A stretch of DNA of 64,000 nt from Ancylothrix sp036704045 (GCA_036704045.1 DATNQM010000032.1:1-64000); one strand, 5' to 3'. Counted from the first letter of the stretch, positions 52,960 to 62,067 are shown. Notes: generated from the sequence alone by a model not told the origin. Translations and numbers: made by a program.

Positions 52960-53430
52960 TTATTCATCTCCCATTAAATCTTCTTTGACTCGAATTTTTG
53001 CCTCCTTAAACTCATCCGCCAACCCATCAAGTTCTCTTTCACTCATAGCCTCTTGCACCACCGGCAAAATATCCTTTTCCTCTTCCTGCACATGGTGCAT
53101 TACCGCTTCTTTTAGCTGCATAACTTTCTTCTTAAACCTCGAATTCGTTGGTTCCATCCGGTAAATTTCTTCTAACAAAACCTTCGCCTCAACGTGCTCT
53201 TCTTCCGCTTCATCAAGGAACCTTTCTGTTTCTTGATGTTCCGTCATCGCCGGATAAACAGTCAACTCTTCTGTTTCTGTGTGAGCATTTAACTCAAAAT
53301 AAAGTTTTTCCACCAAAAGCTTTAACTTTTGGCTATCATTAGTAGCTTCAATTTCAGCAAAAATCCTTTCAACCTTGCGGTGATCGTTTTCGATTAACTC
53401 AACAATTTGGGGCTTTTCATCTTGAATCAT
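52960..53430 (-). CDS. Hemerythrin (HHE) domain protein
   Basis: The frame runs to TTG at 53451, but the ATG at 53430 (MIQDEKPQIVELIENDH) is favoured because GGAGGAA stands about 10 bases before it, giving 156 residues. It is a four-helix hemerythrin-like di-iron protein with His ligands in ENDHRKVERIF, NAHTETEELTVYP (HxxxE), EEEHVEAKVLL and MHHVQEEEKDILP. Relatives bind O2 or NO, or protect against oxidative damage. The N-terminus lacks a signal. It is separated by 90 bases from a second hemerythrin gene on the same strand, so both may be cotranscribed. Confidence 0.92.
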   Translation of the reverse strand: MIQDEKPQIVELIENDHRKVERIFAEIEATNDSQKLKLLVEKLYFELNAHTETEELTVYPAMTEHQETERFLDEAEEEHVEAKVLLEEIYRMEPTNSRFKKKVMQLKEAVMHHVQEEEKDILPVVQEAMSERELDGLADEFKEAKIRVKEDLMGDE

Positions 53431-53520
53431 AACACTGTATTCCTCCATCAATTTAACATCAATAATCCCACCACCTCTAGGGTGATGGAATTATTTACTA
53501 CATCCTCAGATCCAAAATTA

Positions 53521-54552
53521 TTACTTCAAACGAGCAGCCATTTGATCTTGAACTTTGCTCTTAGCAGTCTTAAAGCGAGTTGCCATTTCTTCTTGTTGTT
53601 TCTCGCTAAAGTTTGCCGTAATCTTAGCAAACATATCGCTTTCTTCTTGACGGACATGAGCCATCACAGCATCCATCAACCGCTTTACATTTTCTTTGAA
53701 ATTCGGAGAAGCCGGCGACATAGACTTGATTTGAGAGAGCATTTGCTTCATCTCAGCTTGATCATTGTACAAATCTTGCGTATTTTCATAATACGGACGA
53801 ATTGCAGGATAAACCACCTCTTCTTCTGCTTCAGAGTGAGCACTCAAATCTTTGTAAATTTGAGCAAAATACTCTTCTACTTTCGCCGTATCATTACTGC
53901 TTTGAATTTGAGCAAATAATGTATTAACTTTTGCGTGATCCATGCGGATGATTTCTAGGATATTCATATCATCCTTGGTGCGAGTAATCACGCTACCAGC
54001 CACGCCACTCATAGCAGCCACAGCATCTTGAACCCTTGCCCAAATACCTTGATCAGGATTTTGACCGGTTAATTCACGCACACCTAAAATTTCCAAAATA
54101 CCTTTGAGTTGCTCTTGGTGAGCACGGTTTTCAAAATTAACCGTATTAAGAGGAGTAATGGCGGCTTCCACATCAGCACCCACTACCTGAGCCGCTTTGT
54201 GAATCAACAAACCGCTCATAGTTTGTTTGTGTTTTAGCAACTCAAGTTGACCCACTTTTTCAAACAAAGTCAATTCAGAACCTTGCATCAATTTTTTAAT
54301 TTCGCCCACCATTTTCTCGGTGGTTTCTTTGGGCTGACCCTTTACACCATATTGAACAATTACAGTGTCAAGAACACCCAAATTTTTGCGGTCATCTTCT
54401 AACATATTCCGCATTCGGTCGCTGATATCAGAGTCATTAATTGCAGATAAAAGCATCTCTTGAATAGAAATCAGCAAATTTTGCAGAGCTTTCATATCTG
54501 CTAACTTTGTACCAATAGCTAGACGCTTTGTATCTTCAAGAGTAACTGGCAT
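53521..54552 (-). CDS. Hemerythrin-domain protein with N-terminal ferritin-like region
   Basis: This 343-residue protein has two halves. The first (about 1-170) is helical and looks like a DUF892-type ferritin-like domain (LADMKALQNLLISIQEMLLSA, VGADVEAAITPLNTVNFENRA). The second (about 195-330) is hemerythrin-like: IRMDHAKVNTLFAQ, DLSAHSEAEEEVVYP, and MAHVRQEESDMFAKI hold His, HxxxE and HxxxxxD ligands. GAGGAGAA stands 8 bases before the ATG. This two-domain design is found in cyanobacteria and other bacteria. A stress-linked O2 or iron-handling role is likely. The upstream spacer to 54912 is AT-rich. Confidence 0.9.
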   Translation of the reverse strand: MPVTLEDTKRLAIGTKLADMKALQNLLISIQEMLLSAINDSDISDRMRNMLEDDRKNLGVLDTVIVQYGVKGQPKETTEKMVGEIKKLMQGSELTLFEKVGQLELLKHKQTMSGLLIHKAAQVVGADVEAAITPLNTVNFENRAHQEQLKGILEILGVRELTGQNPDQGIWARVQDAVAAMSGVAGSVITRTKDDMNILEIIRMDHAKVNTLFAQIQSSNDTAKVEEYFAQIYKDLSAHSEAEEEVVYPAIRPYYENTQDLYNDQAEMKQMLSQIKSMSPASPNFKENVKRLMDAVMAHVRQEESDMFAKITANFSEKQQEEMATRFKTAKSKVQDQMAARLK

Positions 54553-54912
54553 AGAGTGTTCTCCTCGAATTGCTTTGTAAGTAATTTGTGTTCTCTGTAT
54601 CCTCAGCTTAGGAAAAAAGTTCCTTTCTTCTCCTCCGTCTTGCGATATATTTAGTAGTTTTATGTTTTAAATAAAAAACTTTTTTAAAACTATACTAAAG
54701 ACAGAACCTTACCCCCTAAGCAATCGCACCGGTGCTTTAATATTCCCACCCCTAATCTAAAAAAAATCTCAATAAACCTTTAAAAATTGAAATATTAACT
54801 TCTAGCAAATTATTACTAAAAAAATAAACAGAAAAATCTAGTTATTTTGGGTTATTGTCATCTATCTATGGGCATATTATAAAAACAAATAAAAACCTTA
54901 TTAACCATCATC
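54553..54912. other. Gene-free AT-rich spacer
   Basis: This 360-base spacer between the hemerythrin gene start and the dprA stop is AT-rich. It shows no coding frame. It must carry the hemerythrin promoter; I see no clear operator. A CACCGGTG palindrome at about 54727-54734 is the only notable site. Confidence 0.5.
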
Positions 54913-56055
54913 TCAACATCGTTGATATCGCATCCCAGGCAACTGAGAAACCAAACCCAACAACTCCAACTGTAAAAGCGAACTTGATACCGTAGGGGCC
55001 GGTAAATTAGCCTTTTCAACAATCAAATCAAAAGCAACTTCCTCAGAAGAAACCACCTGTAAAACCTGCATTAACTCAGCAGACAAACCCGACACCGGCC
55101 CCTTATTAACCTCCTCAAACAAAGAAAGTTGAACCTCCCCCACCCCCAACTCAGGAACATCAACCGGCGGCATAGAGCCCAACATCTCCAACAACAAACC
55201 CTCATTTAAAATCACCTGAGCCCCCTTACTCAACAAACCCAAACAACCAAGCGCATTAGGATTATCCAAAGACCCAGGTAAAACAAAAACATCCCTACCA
55301 AAATCCGCCGCCAAATTAGCAGTAATCAAAGCCCCAGATCGCACAGGCGCCTCCATAACCAAAACCGCCCGACATAGCCCAGCAATAATCCGATTTCGCT
55401 GCGGAAAATGAGCACGATCTGGGCCCGAACCGGCGGGATATTCACTCAAAACCGCCCCCCCCGCCACAATCTCCCCATAAAGCCCACCATTGCGAGGCGG
55501 ATAAACCAAATCAACCCCCGTCCCCATCACAGCCAAAGTCCGGCCCCCCGCCTCCAAACAACCCCGGTGAGCCTCCGTATCAATCCCCGCCGCCAAACCC
55601 GAAACCACCGTAAATCCACGCCCCGCCAAAGCCCTACAAATTTTCCGAGTCCAACGCCGGCCATACTCGCTTGGTTCCCGCGTCCCAACCACCCCAACCA
55701 TAGGACGCAAACCGCTATTCTCCGCCAAATCCACCACACCCCTATAATACAAAACCGGCGGCGGATTAGGAATCTCCAACAACAAACGCGGATAACCCTC
55801 ATCCGCCGGCGTCCAAAAATCGGGATTTTTCTCTAAATGTTCCCTCCATACCTTCTCTAAATCCACCTGTGCACGCCAACGCACCACCCCCTCCACCGTC
55901 TGCCGGCCAAACCCCTCAACCCTCCCCAACTCCTTCTCCGTAGCCCCCCAAGCCTCCCTCAAACCTCCAAAATAATCTCGCAAACGCCGCATCAAAACCG
56001 GCCCCACCCCAGGAACTTTTGACCAAGCCCACCAAAAAACCCGCTCCTCAAACAC
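54913..56055 (-). CDS. dprA: DNA processing protein DprA (Smf)
   Basis: DprA loads RecA on incoming single-stranded DNA during natural transformation. The 380-residue protein shows an N-terminal helix-hairpin-helix region (GVGPVLMRRLRDYFGG), the Rossmann-like core VGVVGTREPSEYGRRW, VVSGLAAGIDTEAHRG, GTGVDLVYPPRN and FPQRNRIIAGLCRAVLVMEAP with GALITANLAADFGRDVFVLPG, and a C-terminal winged helix. The likely start is GTG at 56055 (MFEERVFWWAWSKVPG). The DUF2301 gene is 60 bases upstream on the same strand. Both carry very G-rich coding strands. Confidence 0.95.
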   Translation of the reverse strand: MFEERVFWWAWSKVPGVGPVLMRRLRDYFGGLREAWGATEKELGRVEGFGRQTVEGVVRWRAQVDLEKVWREHLEKNPDFWTPADEGYPRLLLEIPNPPPVLYYRGVVDLAENSGLRPMVGVVGTREPSEYGRRWTRKICRALAGRGFTVVSGLAAGIDTEAHRGCLEAGGRTLAVMGTGVDLVYPPRNGGLYGEIVAGGAVLSEYPAGSGPDRAHFPQRNRIIAGLCRAVLVMEAPVRSGALITANLAADFGRDVFVLPGSLDNPNALGCLGLLSKGAQVILNEGLLLEMLGSMPPVDVPELGVGEVQLSLFEEVNKGPVSGLSAELMQVLQVVSSEEVAFDLIVEKANLPAPTVSSSLLQLELLGLVSQLPGMRYQRC

Positions 56056-56115
56056 CCTTTTGCTCCCTGCTTTCCTAATTTCTACCTTAAAAATAAAACC
56101 TCAACTTCCTAACAA

Positions 56116-56760
56116 TCAACCGCCTTTTTTGCCACTATGCAAATACTCAAAAACACTCTTATCCCCAATATCATCCGGCATTTCTTGCCAAGTTTTTCTC
56201 AAAGCAAAAACCAAAAACAAAACGCCCCAAATTCCTAACAAAACTGCCTCAACTTCCCCCGGCAAAATCTTAAACAAATGACCCAACAATAAAACCGGAA
56301 CCAAAGGCGTTAAAACCTTCGTTTCTAGCCGGTTAAAACAAAAAGCCTCCTTAAAATAAATCCCCGTCAAAGCCGCAAAAACAAACCCAACCCCCAACAA
56401 CCACCAAGAATGCTCATAAACCGCCACCACCATTGGTTCGTCAAACCGGCTTCTCACCACCACCGCTGCTAAACCACCCACCAGCCAAAAGACCTGTAAA
56501 AGCCGGTGTAAAACCTCCAAATAAATATGAATCGTCCATAAAGATACACCAAGCCCCCCATAAAACCCCACAAAAAACACATCCAACACCACACCCCTCT
56601 CGCCACCCAATAACACCCAAGCCACACCCGCCGCAAAACAAAGCGCTGCTAGCATCAACCCACTGCGGTAAACAGCCACACCAGCCTTATCTGCTTTTGT
56701 AATTGTAAATTCTCCAAACTGACCGGTGTAGACTTTTTCTTCCAAAGAAATCTGTGTCAT
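56116..56760 (-). CDS. Integral membrane protein, DUF2301-like
   Basis: The frame reaches TTG at 56772, but the ATG at 56760 (MTQISLEEKVYTGQFGEFTITKA) is chosen, giving 214 residues. About six hydrophobic helices follow (SGLMLAALCFAAGVAWVLL; VFFVGFYGGLGVSLWTIHIY; LLQVFWLVGGLAAVVV; SWWLLGVGFVFAALTGIYF; PLVPVLLLGHLFKI; AVLLGIWGVLFLVFALR). It resembles the cyanobacterial/plant DUF2301 membrane proteins, whose function is unknown. It is 60 bases upstream of dprA in the same direction. Confidence 0.7.
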   Translation of the reverse strand: MTQISLEEKVYTGQFGEFTITKADKAGVAVYRSGLMLAALCFAAGVAWVLLGGERGVVLDVFFVGFYGGLGVSLWTIHIYLEVLHRLLQVFWLVGGLAAVVVRSRFDEPMVVAVYEHSWWLLGVGFVFAALTGIYFKEAFCFNRLETKVLTPLVPVLLLGHLFKILPGEVEAVLLGIWGVLFLVFALRKTWQEMPDDIGDKSVFEYLHSGKKGG

Positions 56761-56841
56761 AGTTATTTCCAAGCCACTAAAAAAACCAGCTTTTTTTAAG
56801 ATACAGTTTAATTATGAACTAGGGCGCGGGGATCAAACATA

Positions 56842-57504
56842 ATGGCCAAATCAGGACAAGGAAAAAAAAATAGCAGCAAGACACAACCTCCAACACCTCA
56901 GCCAAAACTTATCGAAATTGATGAAACTATTTGTTACCGCCCTTCCCAAACTCCTCGTCATCAGCTTAACCGTTTCTTGTCAAAAGATTTAGAAAATATG
57001 GCTGGTTTTTTCCAACTACCCAGTCCAGACAATTTTCCCTTTCAAGATATTATCAAACTCTTGCAAGAAAATGTGGAATTAGAACCGGAAATAAATATTA
57101 AAGAAGTTGAAGCCAGAGTCAAAAAAATTCTCGGTAGCAAAAATTTAAAAGTCACCAAGCAAAAACTTGAAAATTATCTCAAATATCTCGATAGTAATCT
57201 TGAAAAACCTTTCCATCTCACCAGTCGAGAAGAGTTTTTGTGGGAAGAAGAATATCTCTATGGTGGTAGCAGTAAAAAAGAATATGAAAAATTAAAGAAA
57301 ACTCTTCCTTGTTACACGGATACTTTTAAATTTTTGGCATTTGAAAAGACAGATGAGGATGGAGGTATTTTAGTAAATGTCCAGCGCGTAACCGATAAAA
57401 AAGTTTTTACTATGCCTTTGTGTGATCTGCAAACAACTCTCGATACTTCCCCCAATCATCAATTAATAGAAGATTATTCCGTCTGGTTTATTAACTATCA
57501 ATAA
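56842..57504 (+). CDS. CcbP-like calcium-binding-family protein (tentative)
   Basis: This 220-residue protein has a basic, Lys/Ser/Pro-rich start (residues 1-25), a helical middle (about 60-110: EVEARVKKILGSKNLKVTKQ), and a C-terminal half with FHLTSREEFLWEEEYLYGG, KKTLPCYTDTFKFLAFE and MPLCDLQTTLDTSPNHQLIEDYSVW. That C-terminal pattern is close to the 'calcium binding' (CcbP) family known from Anabaena, where it acts as a Ca2+ buffer; I assign it from memory of the family and with moderate trust. The gene is convergent with the SAM hydrolase, 5 bases between stops. Confidence 0.55.
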   Translation: MAKSGQGKKNSSKTQPPTPQPKLIEIDETICYRPSQTPRHQLNRFLSKDLENMAGFFQLPSPDNFPFQDIIKLLQENVELEPEINIKEVEARVKKILGSKNLKVTKQKLENYLKYLDSNLEKPFHLTSREEFLWEEEYLYGGSSKKEYEKLKKTLPCYTDTFKFLAFEKTDEDGGILVNVQRVTDKKVFTMPLCDLQTTLDTSPNHQLIEDYSVWFINYQ

Positions 57505-57509
57505 GTTAT

Positions 57510-58286
57510 TTATTTCACCCACACTACCGTTACTTGTTCACCTATTGTTATGTGCAAAATAGCCGCCGCATTTCCACTATTGACTGCTATTTCTACCCAT
57601 CCATGACTGCCGGTTAAACTCACAAATTCCCCGGCTTTAACATCACTATAAGTTTTACCGGCTACCATAGAAATATTGCCTAATTCCACTCTCCAATTAC
57701 GTTTTTCTACCACACGGGCCGGTATATTGGTAACTAAATTTCCAAACCTATCAATATATTGAATACAACCAATAATTCCTTGCTCAATTTTCTTAAATTC
57801 AGCTATGGGAAATTTAACTAAACTTTGAATATCAATAACATTTCCCAGTTCCTTAATATTCACTCCCCCCGCTAGATACGCCCCCACCGGCGCAAAGATA
57901 TCTCTTCCATGAAAGGTTGTACTGGGTGCCGGTGTCCGCCAATATTTATTATTGGTTAATTCTACCGCAGAAATCGCCTTTGTTTCTGATAAAATCCCAC
58001 TAAATATCCCATTATCTGGGCCTACTAAAAAACCCCCCTCAAACTCGATAGCAACAGCCCTTCTATGACTTCCTACCCCCGGATCAACTACGGCAATATG
58101 CACTGTTTTTGAGGGAAAATAGCTATAAGCATTCATCAAACAAAACCGGCCCGCAGCTATATCTTGTGGGGCTATTTCATGGGTGAGATCAACAATATTT
58201 ATGTTAGGGTTTATTGTCGCTATAACACCTTTCATTACTCCAACATAAATATCTTTTAATCCAAAATCTGTTAATAGGGTAATCAT
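57510..58286 (-). CDS. SAM hydroxide adenosyltransferase (DUF62 family)
   Basis: This 258-residue protein belongs to the family of S-adenosylmethionine hydrolases related to fluorinase and chlorinase. Motifs are ITLLTDFGLKDIYVGVMKGVI (catalytic Asp), IVDLTHEIAPQDIAAGRF, VVDPGVGS-HRRAVAI, LVGPDNGIFSGIL and GRDIFAPVGAYLAGG. The C-terminal domain has IQYIDRFGNLVTNI and a beta-barrel end. It should hydrolyse SAM to adenosine and methionine; the physiological role is not settled. The hydroxide enzymes keep the Asp-Arg-His set; the halogenases do not. Here FHGRDIF is consistent with the hydroxide type. Confidence 0.9.
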   Translation of the reverse strand: MITLLTDFGLKDIYVGVMKGVIATINPNINIVDLTHEIAPQDIAAGRFCLMNAYSYFPSKTVHIAVVDPGVGSHRRAVAIEFEGGFLVGPDNGIFSGILSETKAISAVELTNNKYWRTPAPSTTFHGRDIFAPVGAYLAGGVNIKELGNVIDIQSLVKFPIAEFKKIEQGIIGCIQYIDRFGNLVTNIPARVVEKRNWRVELGNISMVAGKTYSDVKAGEFVSLTGSHGWVEIAVNSGNAAAILHITIGEQVTVVWVK

Positions 58287-58457
58287 AAAAAACTTTAATA
58301 ATTTCCACCTAAAAATTAGTTTTTAAAAACTCAAATCAACCAACATTTTTGTTAATTATTATAGGGATATTTTTAGAAAAGAATAATTTAAAAAGAATTT
58401 ATTTTCAGAGTTTTTGGCAAAAATTAGGGTACAAAAACTTAGCAAGATAAAATTTTG

Positions 58458-58487
58458 ATATGCTCACCGGCCATCCAGTGAGCATAA
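58458..58487 (-). terminator. Hairpin after the patatin gene
   Basis: TGCTCAC (58461-58467) pairs perfectly with GTGAGCA (58478-58484), loop of 10. It starts 11 bases past the patatin stop (minus strand). The downstream bases are AT-rich (ATATCAAAATTTTATC) but the T run is weak. Confidence 0.5.
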
Positions 58488-58494
58488 CATGATC

Positions 58495-59586
58495 TTACAT
58501 CATCAACTGTTCGCACAACTCATCTAATTCTTTATCTCGTTCTTTAATAATACGTCTTGCCAACTCTTCTAAATTTTCCAGATTTGAAATACTTGGATCA
58601 TCAAGATTATCATTTGCCTTATCTAGCAAACCTTGAAAACGATAATATTGTTTAGGCTTTTCATCTGCATAGGGCAATAACTGTTCAAGTTGACAGGCTA
58701 CAGACTCACTTTGTCCATCTAAAGTAATTTGAATAATAGGCTCAATCCATTCTAAAATACCCCATTTTCTTGTTTTCTGATAAGGAAATTTTCTTGTCAG
58801 AGAACCTGTGCCCATTGAAACAACTAGTATATCATCAACATCAAGTTTTTCTCCGGCTTTTTTGGCATCAATAATTGCCTCCATTATCGCTAGAGAAGTG
58901 GGATTATTAGCAAAAACAGCCCCATCCACCAAAGAGTAAGAACCATTAGCATTTAAATCAGCTTTTGTTTCTAATAAAACAGAAGGAAAATAAGTAGGCG
59001 CTGCGGAAGTTGCCATTGCAGCTTGTTTCATCGTAAAACCTTTGCAAATTTTCCGATAATTTTCTCCATACCAAGGTTGTTTATCCTTGCTGGTAAAGAA
59101 AACTGGCAGCCGCAAAACAGTATCATAGCTTGTAATAAAAACCTCTTTGAGAGCGTTTTCTAAGGGCATATCCCCCAAGAGTTCATCAAGAACTTTTTCC
59201 CTACCTTCAGCAATATATTTAGGGTTAAATAAATCTTCAATATCCCCTATAGGTTCGCCAGAAATTTTTTTAAGCTGAGTTAAAATTGGTTGTAAAACTT
59301 TTCTGCGTGCTGCCACTAAAGGCGATTTTTGAAAAATAGTTTTGCCATGTTTTTTGTAAAACTCTACTAAATCTTTAGCTGTATATTGAGGTTCGTTGAG
59401 GTTATGGGGTTGGGGTTTTGCTAAGCCTAAAGCCAGCATTCCGCCCGTAGAAGTACCCGCCATTAAATCAAACATTTCAAAAATACGTTTGCCGGTGCGT
59501 TTTTCAATTTCTGCTAAAATAGAAGCCGGCAAAATGCCACGAATTCCACCACCATCAATCGACAAAATTTTACATTTATAAGACAT
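58495..59586 (-). CDS. Patatin-like phospholipase
   Basis: This 363-residue protein is a patatin-type lipid acyl hydrolase with a Ser-Asp dyad. It shows the oxyanion motif SIDGGGIRGILPA (residues 9-21), the nucleophile GTSTGGMLALGL (Ser about 46) and the Asp in LVDGAVFANNP (about 215). Helical segments and a C-terminal charged tail follow. No membrane segment or signal, so it is cytosolic or peripheral. Patatin proteins can act as phage-defence effectors (CapV in CBASS), but no cyclic-nucleotide synthase is adjacent. It stands alone, with its leader upstream to PBP2. Confidence 0.92.
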   Translation of the reverse strand: MSYKCKILSIDGGGIRGILPASILAEIEKRTGKRIFEMFDLMAGTSTGGMLALGLAKPQPHNLNEPQYTAKDLVEFYKKHGKTIFQKSPLVAARRKVLQPILTQLKKISGEPIGDIEDLFNPKYIAEGREKVLDELLGDMPLENALKEVFITSYDTVLRLPVFFTSKDKQPWYGENYRKICKGFTMKQAAMATSAAPTYFPSVLLETKADLNANGSYSLVDGAVFANNPTSLAIMEAIIDAKKAGEKLDVDDILVVSMGTGSLTRKFPYQKTRKWGILEWIEPIIQITLDGQSESVACQLEQLLPYADEKPKQYYRFQGLLDKANDNLDDPSISNLENLEELARRIIKERDKELDELCEQLMM

Positions 59587-59907
59587 ACTAATTTTTAGTT
59601 TTTCAAGGGTAGATATTTTAGATTGTCCGCACGTTTTTAGCTGAGATCAGGAAACTACAAATTTAACCTTTATATCTCAGACTGGTTGTTTGTAAAAAAT
59701 AAATTTTCCAACATCATAAAACCTACCGGGTGCAATCAAGATACGGGCTATCACCCCTCAATAACCGGCCCTAAAAACAAAAATTCCTTGTTTAAAATAC
59801 AAAAAAGTTTCCTGAACACAGCAATTCCCCTACCGTAAGAACCTGAAATAAGGGTTCATGTGTTTTCGGACACTTCACCGCCATTTTGCAGAAGATCCGA
59901 GGGAAAT
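59587..59907. promoter_or_regulatory. Divergent promoter region of patatin and PBP2
   Basis: This 320-base spacer separates the divergent patatin and PBP2 genes. It is AT-rich and holds no gene. It should contain both promoters, but no element could be named with confidence; the open frame of PBP2 runs back to 59860 (GTG). Confidence 0.4.
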
Positions 59908-61671
59908 ATGGCAAGGGAGTTAAGTTTTTCCAAGAGTTCACGTTCGGTTAATATCAAGTTACCAAAGGCCGGCCGATCAGTTCTTTTAATGCTGATTGTC
60001 ACATTTTTTTTAAATTTGTTTGTTTTTCGGCTAATTCAATTGCAAATACTTGAAGGTCAGTATAACCGCACACGGGCAGAAGAAAACCGCATTCGTCCGG
60101 TTGGAATGATAGCAGAGCGTGGCAATATTTTAGATCGTAAAGGCAAACTTTTGGCCGCTAACCGGCTCACCCGCAGCGTTTATTTATGGCCAAAAGAACA
60201 AAAACCCGAAGACTGGAAAATTACAGCCCATCGGCTAAGTCAAGTATTGAATATACCGACCTCAGAAATTCTCCAAAAATTAGAAAAAATTGGTTATAAT
60301 TCTGCCCTGCCGGTACGCATCAGCCGCGACATTAACCCCCAAGCTTTTACCGTTATTGCAGAAAAAACGCAAGAATTTAAAGGCATAGAAATTAGAGAAG
60401 AATCAAGCCGGTATTACCCAAACGGCAACGTCGGAGCTCATGTATTGGGATACATTGGCGAAGCCACCACAGAAGACCTAGCAAAACATCCAGAATACCC
60501 AATGGGAATGATTGTCGGGCAAATGGGAATTGAACGCAAAGTTAACGACAAACTCGCGGGAGTGTGGGGAAACCGCCTCATTGAAGTAGACGCCAAAGGC
60601 AAAGAAATCCGGGAATTAGGAACTATAGAACCCAAACCCGGACAGCCGGTGAGACTTACCCTCGACGCAGAGTTACAAAAAACCGCCGAAAAAGCCCTCA
60701 ATGGCAGACGCGGAGGCATCGCAGTCATTGATATTAAAACCGGCGCCGTTTTAGCCTTAGCTTCGGGCCCAACTTTTGACCCCAATTTGTTCACTCGCAA
60801 AATTACACCCAAAGAGTGGGATTCCTTGCAAGCCCAAGACAAACCCTTTTTGAATCGGGCTTTAGAAGGTTATCCGCCAGGGAGTACGTTTAAAATTGTT
60901 ACGTCAGTGGCGGGGATGGAGTCGGGCAAATTTTCCCCCGATTCAATTTTGGTAAGTTCCGAGTCAATAATGGTAGGCGGTGTCAGTTTTCACGAACACG
61001 GAAGCGGTTATGGGCCCATAGGGTTTACGGATGCCCTAGCGTATAGTTCTAATACGTTTTTTTATCAGATGGGAATGGCTGTCGGCCCAGAACAAATAGC
61101 CAAATGGGCGCGATTGATGGGAATTGGAGAGACAACAAATCTCGATTTGCTAGGATTAGGCCAAGGTAATCATGGTTCTGTGCCTACACCGGCAGAAAAA
61201 CAAACCCTTTACGGTGAAGAATGGTATGCCGGTGATACCGTGACAATGGCTATCGGACAAGGCGTAGTTTTGACGACTCCTTTAGAAATGGCAGTCATGG
61301 TGGCAACAATTGCTAATGGGGGATATCGGGTAAAACCGCATTTGCTGGCTTCTCAAACCAATACACCAGCCACTAAACCCGAAGCAACCGGCATGAAACC
61401 GGGAACCGTTGAGGCTGTGCGTAAGGGATTAATTGCAGTGGTAGAAAAAGGTACCGGTCAAAGCTTAAAGGATGGTTCAATTCCTCTGACTGCTGGAAAA
61501 ACCGGCACTGCGGAAGTGCTGGGACAGCAGGACAATTCTAATTATATTGCCTACGGCCCTGCCAATGACCCCCAAATAGCCATCGGCATTGTTGTAGAAA
61601 ATGGCGGTTATGGTGCCACCGCCGCCGCCCCCATTGCCCAAGAGATTTTTAAAACCTATTTCAAAAAGTAG
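59908..61671 (+). CDS. mrdA: Penicillin-binding protein 2 (class B transpeptidase)
   Basis: PBP2 cross-links septal or lateral peptidoglycan, in the elongasome with RodA. The open frame begins with GTG at 59860, but GAGGGA just before the ATG at 59908 gives a better start and 587 residues. One N-terminal membrane helix (LLMLIVTFFLNLFVFRLIQL) is followed by the dimerisation domain (about 60-250; IRPVGMIAERGNILDRKG) and the transpeptidase domain with PPGSTFKIV (Ser), AYSSNTF (SxN) and TAGKTGTAEV (KTG). All catalytic residues are present. It ends at a hairpin terminator. Confidence 0.95.
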   Translation: MARELSFSKSSRSVNIKLPKAGRSVLLMLIVTFFLNLFVFRLIQLQILEGQYNRTRAEENRIRPVGMIAERGNILDRKGKLLAANRLTRSVYLWPKEQKPEDWKITAHRLSQVLNIPTSEILQKLEKIGYNSALPVRISRDINPQAFTVIAEKTQEFKGIEIREESSRYYPNGNVGAHVLGYIGEATTEDLAKHPEYPMGMIVGQMGIERKVNDKLAGVWGNRLIEVDAKGKEIRELGTIEPKPGQPVRLTLDAELQKTAEKALNGRRGGIAVIDIKTGAVLALASGPTFDPNLFTRKITPKEWDSLQAQDKPFLNRALEGYPPGSTFKIVTSVAGMESGKFSPDSILVSSESIMVGGVSFHEHGSGYGPIGFTDALAYSSNTFFYQMGMAVGPEQIAKWARLMGIGETTNLDLLGLGQGNHGSVPTPAEKQTLYGEEWYAGDTVTMAIGQGVVLTTPLEMAVMVATIANGGYRVKPHLLASQTNTPATKPEATGMKPGTVEAVRKGLIAVVEKGTGQSLKDGSIPLTAGKTGTAEVLGQQDNSNYIAYGPANDPQIAIGIVVENGGYGATAAAPIAQEIFKTYFKK

Positions 61672-61732
61672 CAATTGGGCCTTTTCTTCCCCTCTGCGCC
61701 CCAGTTTGGTTGGCTTCGTGGCTACAATTACC

Positions 61733-61772
61733 GCCCCAAGCTTGTCCTAGGGGGCCGAAGATGGGGCTTTTT
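61733..61772 (+). terminator. Terminator of the PBP2 gene
   Basis: GCCCCA (61733-61738) pairs with TGGGGC (61762-61767), long loop, and is followed by five T. It is 62 bases past the PBP2 stop. The loop itself has GGGGGCCG. Confidence 0.5.
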
Positions 61773-61911
61773 GACTAGGGTAAATTCTTCAATGTCTTGA
61801 AACTTTAAACTTTTTCGTAAAGTTTCAGTAAAATTGGATACATTTTTTTTAAAAAATGCTAATCTAAGTAATAGAGAAAAGAAAAAATTTTTGTAGTAAG
61901 GACTGTTTTTT

Positions 61912-62067
61912 ATGAACAAATCACGCCAAGACCTCCGCAAAGACACTGTTGCCGCCCACCGCGCCACAATCCAAAAACAACTACAATACCGTCTGGAAGT
62001 GGCACGAGCCAAAGGTGACGAAGAATTGGTCCGCAAACTAGAAGCCGAAGCTAACTATTTTAGCTAA
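61912..62067 (+). CDS. Conserved small basic/helical protein (51 residues)
   Basis: A short gene easily missed: ATG at 61912, stop TAA at 62065-62067. It reads MNKSRQDLRKDTVAAHRATI, then a helical stretch LQYRLEVARAKGDEELVRKL and the end EAEANYFS. The heptad-like spacing suggests one or two amphipathic helices. AAGGA is 11 bases before the ATG. The coding strand has a regular codon pattern (CGC, GCC, GAA). I recall similar 50-residue proteins in other cyanobacteria but cannot name the function. It sits between PBP2 and the CHASE sensor and is probably a separate unit. Confidence 0.7.
   Translation: MNKSRQDLRKDTVAAHRATIQKQLQYRLEVARAKGDEELVRKLEAEANYFS

Noticed and set aside
53407..53919. Plus-strand frame of 170 codons over the hemerythrin genes
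   Set aside because: It runs antisense to two clear hemerythrin genes; its Phe/His/Leu-rich make-up is what the complement of their helical codons gives.
55408..55836. Plus-strand frame of 142 codons over dprA
   Set aside because: Low-complexity Arg/Pro/Thr-rich translation of the antisense strand of a clear dprA gene.
58495..59586. Patatin as a CapV-type phage-defence (CBASS) effector
   Set aside because: No cyclic-oligonucleotide synthase, Cap2/Cap3 or other defence gene lies next to it; flanks are a SAM hydrolase and PBP2.
61728..62036. Minus-strand frame of 102 codons
   Set aside because: It is a shadow of the real plus-strand small gene at 61912-62067 and of the PBP2 terminator.
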